Shown piece by piece: positions 8,231 through 14,754 of a stretch of DNA of 64,000 bases (the stretch's first letter is position 1; every line of letters begins with the position of its first letter). Under the pieces are notes generated by a model. That model saw nothing but the letters and a program-made list of their open reading frames with translations, was not told the DNA's origin and ran no database searches. Position numbers and translations under genes: made by a program. Source of the stretch: Victivallis lenta (GTDB taxonomy: Bacteria; Verrucomicrobiota; Lentisphaeria; Victivallales; Victivallaceae); the NCBI RefSeq assembly GCF_009695545.1, contig NZ_VUNS01000001.1, forward strand, positions 62,001-126,000, read 5' to 3'.

Positions 8231-8493
8231 GGGAGCAGCCTGACCGCGTCGACGGCAAAGCCGATCACCGATTCATTGCAGGAGATCAATCCATGCGCCA
8301 TGACGACTTTCACGGCACGAAGCGCTCCCTCGGCAGAAACCGGAGCACCGCCGCCAATTGTCGCGGCCGGGTTCCGCGGCCGGCCGCGACAACTCCTCCC
8401 GAAGCCATATTTTACCGAACCCGGCGAAGAGCGTCCGCCGCTCTTTCGCCGTTTCGCATGCGCGGTTGGAGGCGCCGCTGCTGCTGGAGCAGT
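8227..8493 (-). pseudogene. Unrecognised degraded ORF in the RiPP-like locus
   Basis: In the frame whose TGA (8227-8229) overlaps the PqqD-like ATG, translation is open from 8493 but has no good start codon upstream. The last 35 residues look protein-like (ALRAVKVVMAHGLISC, then NESVIGFAVDAVRLLP), while the upstream part is low-complexity and Arg/Pro-rich. A GTG at about 8310 would give only a 28-residue peptide. I interpret this as the 3' end of a decayed gene translated just before the PqqD-like gene; the family is not recognised. Other frames across 8300-8560 are broken by stops. Confidence 0.3.
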
Positions 8494-8564
8494 TCAAATC
8501 GCAACGCGCAGCCGGTGCCCTTCCGGCAAAATAAGATGTGAAAAAGCGGACGCTTGATTCGAAC

Positions 8565-8738
8565 CTACTCCGGCCCGCCGTCCGAACCGGAGATGCAGGG
8601 GTCCGGCCCCGGATCATCATCCGGGCCTCCGATGCAGCTGTTTCCTTTGACTGCGAACGCCTTCCAGTGTTCAAAATCGATGATTTCCGGTTTTTCATAG
8701 ACCAATTTGGCTTCTGCTTCTCTCATCTTGGCAAACAT
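8565..8738 (-). CDS. Putative RiPP precursor peptide
   Basis: This 57-codon ORF begins 8 bases after the stop of the 1855-residue gene; a perfect AAGGAGGT lies directly after that stop. The ATG at 8738 is very close to the ribosome site and the in-frame ATG at 8726 is 13 bases from it; either may be used. The N-terminal half is leader-like, with the motif LVYEKPEIIDFEHWKAF; KPxI/KPxV leaders of this kind precede cores modified by radical SAM or similar enzymes. The C-terminal half is a small core rich in Gly, Asp and Pro with two Cys (NSCIGGPDDD and PDPCISGSDGG). A PqqD-like leader-binding gene lies downstream on the same strand. The assignment rests on pattern and context; no modifying enzyme is in the window. 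Confidence 0.6.
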   Translation of the reverse strand: MFAKMREAEAKLVYEKPEIIDFEHWKAFAVKGNSCIGGPDDDPGPDPCISGSDGGPE

Positions 8739-8746
8739 TACCTCCT

Positions 8747-11700
8747 TTACACTATTTTACTCACACCCAGCGTATTGTCGCCGACAATGCCGAACTGCCA
8801 CTTGCGGTCCGAGTCGACCCAGGCGTTGAGATCGGAGTCCCATGCGCCTGTCGTGCCGTTGAAGAACACGGTATTGCTCAGGTTATTCCAGCCGTTGATG
8901 ACGTTTGCGCTTCCGCCGGCGATCACCGTCGCCGACCTGAAGCCGTCCGTGTTGAAGTTGAGATTGAATGTGTCGCCGGCAAAACCGCCGTTTCCGGAAT
9001 CCCAGGTCAATGCCGTCCGGCCGTCGGCCAGTCCGAAATTCCATTCCGCGACACCGCTCAGATAACCGCCATGGTTGCTCGACAGATGCACTGCGCTGTC
9101 GGCGGAAACGGTCACCGTGTCGAAATAGGCGAGAGTGGCGGTGATGGTCCCTGTGAAACCGGTCAGATTCAAAGTCCGGGTTCCGCCTACGCCGCCGCCC
9201 TGGTTGGAAGGAGCGCCGCCGACCACAAACGCGCCGGTACTGAAGACAAGATTCGAACCGAGACCGGTAATTGTGATCGAGGCGTCTCCGGTGACTGTCG
9301 CATTATTCGAGCCGCCGGCATAGACGGAGTTTGTGGTAATCACGTTGGCGCCGCTGCAATTCAGCGTGATGCCGGTGCTGCCGTTCACAATCGAGACCCC
9401 GCTTCCGGTGGTGATGCCGCCGCCGAAGATGTGCCCGAAGGTCCCCCCGTTGATTACAATCTCCGTGTCGCCATAGACATAGGAAGCCCCGCCATCCGCC
9501 GCATGCCCGCCGCCGTAAAGCTTGCCGGAGACGCTGCCGCCGTTGATGGTAATCGAAGTCCCCCCGTAGACGGTTGTACTGCCGGTTCCGAAAGCTGCGC
9601 CGCCGCCGGCGACCGTCAGGACGGATGTCGTGCCGTCGATGGTGACAACCGCGCCCTTTTCGCTCATGCCGGAATTGCCGACAATGACGGTGCCGTTCGA
9701 CTGGCTCCGGCCTCCGCCATAGATGCCGATATCGCCGCGGGTGTAATTGGTCAGCCTGATCGCAGCGCCGCCGATGAGCGTGGACGTGCTGTCGGCTCCG
9801 GCATAACCGCCGCCGTAGATATAATTGAGCTGTGCATTGCCGCCGTTCACGGAGATATCGGTTCTTCCCGTATTGACAGCCGTCCCGCCGAGCGCATAGC
9901 CGCCGCCGTAGATCATTCCGACTCGGGCCGCGTCGGAAATTGTGATGGCCGCATCGCCGTAGACGGTCGCGCTGCCGCCGCTGACCGCATAACCGCCGCC
10001 GGTGATGCTGCCGAGCCGGCTGCCGCCGCTGACTGTCAACGACACTCCGGCATTGTTCGACGACGTTCCGATTTCGGAGTGCGCCCCCGCACCGGTGGCG
10101 TAGCCGCCGAGCATGGTGAAACCGGAAGTGTCCGTTCCGTTCAAAGTCAATACCGAACCGCCCTCGATGGTGACGACCGCTCCGCTGCCGGAGGCGTAAC
10201 CGCCGGCAAACAGAATGCCGGACAAGGTAACCGCGCCGATCGACAGATAAGCTTTCCCGGTCACCGTGGTGGTTCCGGAGACAGTGCGGTAACCGCCCAT
10301 GTAAATCCGGCCGGAAGCCGCGCCGGAGGCCGCGCCGTTCCGGATCAGGTTGAGCCGGATGTCGCCGTATATCGTGGAGTTTCCGCCGGCGCCGCTGCCG
10401 TTGCGGGTACCGAGAACGATATTGTAGGCGCTGCCGTAGGCCGGGGAGTCGATCGTAACCGTGATCGCGTCTCCGGTTCCGGCCGCGGTATTGACGTCGC
10501 CGGTTCCTCCGGCGTAAATGAACTTGTCCGCGGCGGCGCAGCCGGCGGTGAGCGCGATGCTGATTTTCCCGAACACGTCGCCGCCGCTGCCTCCGCCGTA
10601 GATGTCGCCCTTGAAGTCGGCGTTGATCTCCAGTGCGGTGCTGCCGTAGACGTCGCCGTTTCTGCCGCCGCCGTAAATGTCGCCGTCCACCGTGGTGTTG
10701 AGAACCAGTCTGGCATTGCCCGTCACGTTTCCGCCGTTGCCGCCGGCAAACGCTTCACCGGTGATGTTGCCGCCGGTCAGAGTCAGGGTCGTGTCGCCTT
10801 CGACCAGAGAGTTCTTTCCGCCGCCGTAAACATCGGTCACGGAACCGTTCAGAATGTTGACGACAGCTCCGCCGGAGACCACCGCACCATCCCGGCCGCC
10901 GCCGTAAATGCCGCCGGAAATCCTGGTGCCTGCGTTATCCAGAGTCACCTCGGTTCCCTTCAGGACTGCCGCGCCGCTGCCGTGACCGCCGCCGTAAACG
11001 TCGCCGGTGATTTCACTGTAGTCCAGCGTGACCGCGGCGCTGCCGCCTACGACGCCGTTGAAGCCGCCGCCGTAGATGTTGCCCGTCAGACCGCCCCAGC
11101 TGCCGCTGTTTCCGATCAACACGTCGACAAGCGTATCACCGCTTACGTTGCCGTTCAGCCCGCCGCCGTAAACATTGCCGGTCAACTGAGTCCAGCCCAG
11201 CACGACCGTCGCGCCGCCGGTGACATCGGCCGTGTTGCCGCCGCCGTAGATGTCGAAGCCCGGCGCGCCGCCGTCCACCTCGACCCGTGCATCGCCGACA
11301 ACCTCGGCTCCGTCGCAGCCGCCGCCGAAAACCGCGCCGGTGATGTTGTCGCTCTGCTTGATCACGACCTGCGTTCCGCCTGTAACGGCGGCGGCCGTGC
11401 CGCTGCCGCCGCCGTAGACATCGGCCGCGCCGCCGCCGCTGATGTTGACGACGGCTCCACTTGCAACGCTCGCGTCTCTGCCGCCGCCGAAGACGTCTCC
11501 GTGAACGGTCGCGCCGGTCAGGGTCACCTTCGTGCCGCCGCCTATGCCGCCTGAACTGCCGCCGCCGTAAACGCTGCCGGAGACAACAGCTCCGCTGCCA
11601 AGCGCAACCGTCGCGCCGCCGGTCACGGCGGCCGTTCCGCCTCCTCCGTAGACACTGCCGGTCACCACCCCCGCATTGACGCCGACGGCCGTTGTTCCAT

Positions 11701-14314
11701 TGACGGTAGCGCCGGTTCCGGTTCCGCCGCCGTAGACATCGCCGCCGACGCTGCCGCCGCCGATGGTGACGACGGCTCCGCCCGTGACGGACGCGCCGAC
11801 GCCGCCGCCGTAAACATTGCCGGTCACGCGTCCCGCGGCAACGGTGACGGCCGTTCCGCCGGTGACCGCGCCGCCTTCGCCGCCGCCGTAGACATTGGCT
11901 GCGGTGCCGTTCCTGATATTGACGACAGTGCCGTTCTGAACCGCCGCGCCGTTCCGGCCGCCGCCGTAAATGCCGCCGGAAACAACAGCTCCGGCATTAT
12001 CCAGATTGATCAGAGTCCCGCCGGCGACCACCGAGGCGCTGCCGGTTCCGCCGCCGTAAATATTGCCCTCGATATTACCGTAATCCAGAAAAATCTCGGC
12101 CTTTCCGCCGACTCTTCCGTTGCTGCCGCCGCCGTGGACATCGCCCGTCAAACCGCCCCAGGCGTCATTTCCGGCGTTTATTCTGACATAAGTGCCGCTG
12201 GACACATTGCCGTTTTTGCCGCCGCCGTAGACATTGCCGGTCAGCTTGCTCGCATCCACCAGCACATTCGTGCTTCCGCCCACATCAGACGCATCGCCTC
12301 CGCCGTAAACGTCATATTTCGGCGCACTGCCGGTCACGGTGACCTTGGTATCGCCCGTAACGGTCGCGCCGTTTTTGCCGCCGCCGTAAACCGTGCCGCT
12401 GCTTAAAGAGCGGGAAAGCGTGACTTCCGTGCCGGCAACGGTCGCACCGGTTCCGTTGCCGCCGCCGTAAATCGCGGCGGAAAACCCGCCGGCGGCATCC
12501 AGCAGAACGGTCGCCTTGCCGCCGACCTTCCCGCTGCTGCCGCCGCCGAACAGCTGCCAGCCGGCAGCGGCAATCGTGCTTTGCTTGAGATGAAGCAACG
12601 TGCCGCCCTGCACATCGGCATTGTCGCCGCCCGCGTAAATCGTGCCGGAAAAATTCATCTGCCCTTCGACCAGTTCGACGGTCGTGCCGCCGTTCACCTT
12701 CGCGCCGTCTTTGCCGCCGCCGTAAATCGCGCCGGAGAATGACCGGTCTCCGCTCAACGTCACCAGGGTATTTCCCGCGACCGTGCCGCCGGCGCCTCTG
12801 CCGCCGCCGTAAACCGCCGCATTGTCAATATTCACCGTGACGGAAACGGAAGTGTTCTGGCCGACGGCACCGCCGTCGCCGCCGCCGTAAATGACCGCAC
12901 CGTTCAGATTGCTGTTCCTCAGCACCAGATAGGTGCTGCCGCCGACATTCGCGTTCCGGCCTCCGCCGAAAATCGAACCGGTCACGGTGGCGCTCCAGAC
13001 GATGACGAGCGTATTCTTATCGACTGCGGCACCGTTGTCGCCGCCGCCGTAAATATACTGGTAGGTGCCGGTCCCCAGGCTCATAAAAGTTCCGGCCTGA
13101 TAGGTGATTCCATTGTCCGTATAGGAGGCCTCTCCGTACACGGCCGCTCCGGCGCCTTTGCCGCCGCCGAAGAGATTGCCCACGGAAAGAGTGCCGCCTT
13201 CGGGCGATCCGTAGAAGTGGGTATGGCCGACGCGGGAGGAGCCGGAAGTTCCGTCGCCGCCGCCGTAGACATTCGCATAATCGCCGCCGGCAAGCGTCAG
13301 CTCGGATCCGGCGATATGGGAGCCGCTCCTGCCGCCGCCGTAAAGAGTGCCGATCGTGCCGCTGTCGCCTTTGTAAGCGGATTTCTCGGTGCCGGTGCCG
13401 CCGTTCCCGGCGTAAATCGTTTCGATCCCGGTCACTACGCTGCCATCCAGCTTGCCGACGAAAAGCTTGGTTTCAGTGCTGCCGACCGTCAGCGTGACGG
13501 TGCGGATGGCCGCATCCCAGATATAGATGCCGTCAGACACATTTGAAAAGACGAACTCCATATCCGCCGCCTTGACCCCCCACTCGCTCCCGACCCGCGT
13601 CGTGCCGACTTCGACCATCCTGTAACCGGGAATCACGAACGTGGAACCGCTGACCGAGGCGTTCATGGTTGCAACCATGAAACTGAGCACATTGCTGCTG
13701 TAATCGCCCTCGGCAAAGGTCAGGCGGTACACTCCCCATTCGAGAAGCGCATAAACATACTTATCGGCGCCGGGAGAGGCAGTATCGTCATTTACGCCTG
13801 CATCGGCATAGTCGTAGATGGTACCGTTTCCGGTTTCATGGCTTTCGCCGAGAAGGTGGCCGGCCTCATGCGCGACAACCGAAACGACCTCGTCGATTCC
13901 GCCGCGGATATGGTTGATCAGCACAAAGGCGTTGTCGTCGTCGATCCGGTTGCCGACATCGATGGTCTCCGAGATGCCGCGAAAAAGTCCGTACGAGTCG
14001 AAAGCATCGGTGGAGCCGACATAAATGGTGGAGTAACTGCCGGCATCTTCCGGAAGTTCGGCCGTAAAGACGATACTCCCGTCCGCAAAAAGTTCGTTCA
14101 ACGCGGCGACGACATACGCCTGCTCCTCTCCGGAAAAAGAGGCGGCGTGCAAGGTAATATCGCTCAGCGACACCAGTTCGTTGTCGAATTCCAGATCGGT
14201 GCCGCCGGAAAAGTCGACATAGAAATACTTCTTCTCGTAAGAAGAATTTTCATATGTCGCGCTGTCGCCGATTGCGATATCGCCGAGCCGGTGTCTGGCT
14301 AAAGTAGATTGCAT
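8747..14314 (-). CDS. Giant metzincin-motif protein with YGGG repeats
   Basis: This is a 1855-residue protein. The N-terminal region (1-320) carries HEAGHLLGESH at 149-159, an exact HExxHxxGxxH zinc signature of metzincin proteases. From about 320 to 1560 there are roughly 45 repeats of 20-35 residues, each opening with YGGG, FGGG or YAGG and continuing VxGxTxVxVxxGxVxG; this Gly/Val/Thr pattern suggests a beta-helix or beta-roll stalk. The C-terminal 250 residues are non-repetitive (DSDLNAWVDSDRKWQFGIVG). There is no N-terminal signal peptide and no autotransporter barrel, so export could be by a type I-like route. The start at 14314 lacks a strong ribosome site. Two copies of a promoter-like element lie upstream, and a RiPP-precursor-like ORF follows. 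Confidence 0.8.
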   Translation of the reverse strand: MQSTLARHRLGDIAIGDSATYENSSYEKKYFYVDFSGGTDLEFDNELVSLSDITLHAASFSGEEQAYVVAALNELFADGSIVFTAELPEDAGSYSTIYVGSTDAFDSYGLFRGISETIDVGNRIDDDNAFVLINHIRGGIDEVVSVVAHEAGHLLGESHETGNGTIYDYADAGVNDDTASPGADKYVYALLEWGVYRLTFAEGDYSSNVLSFMVATMNASVSGSTFVIPGYRMVEVGTTRVGSEWGVKAADMEFVFSNVSDGIYIWDAAIRTVTLTVGSTETKLFVGKLDGSVVTGIETIYAGNGGTGTEKSAYKGDSGTIGTLYGGGRSGSHIAGSELTLAGGDYANVYGGGDGTSGSSRVGHTHFYGSPEGGTLSVGNLFGGGKGAGAAVYGEASYTDNGITYQAGTFMSLGTGTYQYIYGGGDNGAAVDKNTLVIVWSATVTGSIFGGGRNANVGGSTYLVLRNSNLNGAVIYGGGDGGAVGQNTSVSVTVNIDNAAVYGGGRGAGGTVAGNTLVTLSGDRSFSGAIYGGGKDGAKVNGGTTVELVEGQMNFSGTIYAGGDNADVQGGTLLHLKQSTIAAAGWQLFGGGSSGKVGGKATVLLDAAGGFSAAIYGGGNGTGATVAGTEVTLSRSLSSGTVYGGGKNGATVTGDTKVTVTGSAPKYDVYGGGDASDVGGSTNVLVDASKLTGNVYGGGKNGNVSSGTYVRINAGNDAWGGLTGDVHGGGSNGRVGGKAEIFLDYGNIEGNIYGGGTGSASVVAGGTLINLDNAGAVVSGGIYGGGRNGAAVQNGTVVNIRNGTAANVYGGGEGGAVTGGTAVTVAAGRVTGNVYGGGVGASVTGGAVVTIGGGSVGGDVYGGGTGTGATVNGTTAVGVNAGVVTGSVYGGGGTAAVTGGATVALGSGAVVSGSVYGGGSSGGIGGGTKVTLTGATVHGDVFGGGRDASVASGAVVNISGGGAADVYGGGSGTAAAVTGGTQVVIKQSDNITGAVFGGGCDGAEVVGDARVEVDGGAPGFDIYGGGNTADVTGGATVVLGWTQLTGNVYGGGLNGNVSGDTLVDVLIGNSGSWGGLTGNIYGGGFNGVVGGSAAVTLDYSEITGDVYGGGHGSGAAVLKGTEVTLDNAGTRISGGIYGGGRDGAVVSGGAVVNILNGSVTDVYGGGKNSLVEGDTTLTLTGGNITGEAFAGGNGGNVTGNARLVLNTTVDGDIYGGGRNGDVYGSTALEINADFKGDIYGGGSGGDVFGKISIALTAGCAAADKFIYAGGTGDVNTAAGTGDAITVTIDSPAYGSAYNIVLGTRNGSGAGGNSTIYGDIRLNLIRNGAASGAASGRIYMGGYRTVSGTTTVTGKAYLSIGAVTLSGILFAGGYASGSGAVVTIEGGSVLTLNGTDTSGFTMLGGYATGAGAHSEIGTSSNNAGVSLTVSGGSRLGSITGGGYAVSGGSATVYGDAAITISDAARVGMIYGGGYALGGTAVNTGRTDISVNGGNAQLNYIYGGGYAGADSTSTLIGGAAIRLTNYTRGDIGIYGGGRSQSNGTVIVGNSGMSEKGAVVTIDGTTSVLTVAGGGAAFGTGSTTVYGGTSITINGGSVSGKLYGGGHAADGGASYVYGDTEIVINGGTFGHIFGGGITTGSGVSIVNGSTGITLNCSGANVITTNSVYAGGSNNATVTGDASITITGLGSNLVFSTGAFVVGGAPSNQGGGVGGTRTLNLTGFTGTITATLAYFDTVTVSADSAVHLSSNHGGYLSGVAEWNFGLADGRTALTWDSGNGGFAGDTFNLNFNTDGFRSATVIAGGSANVINGWNNLSNTVFFNGTTGAWDSDLNAWVDSDRKWQFGIVGDNTLGVSKIV
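9440..13370 (-). repeat. Tandem YGGG-coding repeat array
   Basis: This DNA segment inside the giant gene has a GCCGCCGCCGTA-type unit recurring every 60-100 bases, encoding (V/I)YGGG. Within it a higher-order duplication is visible: about 10,805-11,260 and about 11,875-12,325 encode the same order of units, including WGGLTG, LDY, LDNAG and ISGGIYGGGR or VSGGIYGGGR. Units differ enough that this is an old array, not a recent slippage expansion. Confidence 0.85.
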
Positions 14315-14351
14315 AATGATTGTCGCCTGTCTGTTATAAAGAACCAGTAAA

Positions 14352-14376
14352 ATTATATGTTACAATATATGCGGAT
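14352..14376 (-). promoter_or_regulatory. Promoter-like element, proximal copy, before giant gene
   Basis: On the minus strand this reads ATCCGCATATATT, six variable bases, then TATAAT, ending 37 bases before the ATG at 14314. The TATAAT is a perfect -10. The same 25-base arrangement recurs at 14633-14657. No good -35 hexamer is visible, so ATCCGCATATATT may be an activator site or an alternative recognition element. Confidence 0.5.
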
Positions 14377-14632
14377 CATGATGTAATATCAATACTGCCG
14401 AGCAACATTTTACTGTTTTTTTTCGAAATATTTTTCCGAAATACCGACACGGTGAAAAAGAATTTCATTCATCATTGCCGGCAAATGGATTACAAACTCC
14501 TAATCCTCAAGTTCATATTGATTTTTTCAGATAAAACCCGGCATCATTCCGGAAATATCCTGCCCGTCCCCCCCTGTTTCCCGGAACCAGCCGGGATGCG
14601 GACATCACTGCCGCGGCCGGAATGGAAAACGG

Positions 14633-14657
14633 ATTATAATATGTAATATATGCGGAT
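14633..14657 (-). promoter_or_regulatory. Promoter-like element, distal copy, before giant gene
   Basis: The minus strand reads ATCCGCATATATT, six bases (ACATAT), TATAAT: identical to the proximal copy in the first 13 and last 6 bases and in spacing. It lies 319 bases upstream of the giant gene's ATG and could start a long leader transcript. Confidence 0.45.
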
Positions 14658-14754
14658 GGCGCCTGATGTTGCGTCTTTACTTCGGGATGACGCATATGCA
14701 TATAAAGAAAGAACCGGAGGAGCCGCCGCTCCTCCGGCCGTTCCGCCCGCCTGT

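Larger units (their letters stand above)
14315..14754. other. AT-rich regulatory region between giant gene and beta-helix glycosidase
   Basis: This 440-base gap is much more AT-rich than its surroundings and contains the two promoter-like elements described separately. The region between them (14377-14632) has no supported ORF. The beta-helix gene upstream ends at 14755 with no clear terminator. Confidence 0.5.

Noticed and set aside
8087-8557. 156-codon plus-strand ORF over the RiPP-like locus
   Set aside because: It runs antisense to the PqqD-like coding sequence and shows no recognisable domain.
8541-8580. GGTTCGAATC on the minus strand resembling a tRNA end or attachment core
   Set aside because: The flanking bases do not form a T stem and there is no tRNA body; the sequence is the stop codon region of the precursor-like ORF.
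9071-11554. 827-codon plus-strand ORF opposite the YGGG repeat gene
   Set aside because: It is the complement of a GC-rich repeat; its Ala/Asp/Val-rich product lacks a domain, a start with ribosome site, or any independence from the repeat period.
9440-13370. CRISPR-like regularly spaced repeat
   Set aside because: The repeats are in-frame protein-coding, variable in spacing and sequence, and there are no unique spacers or cas genes.
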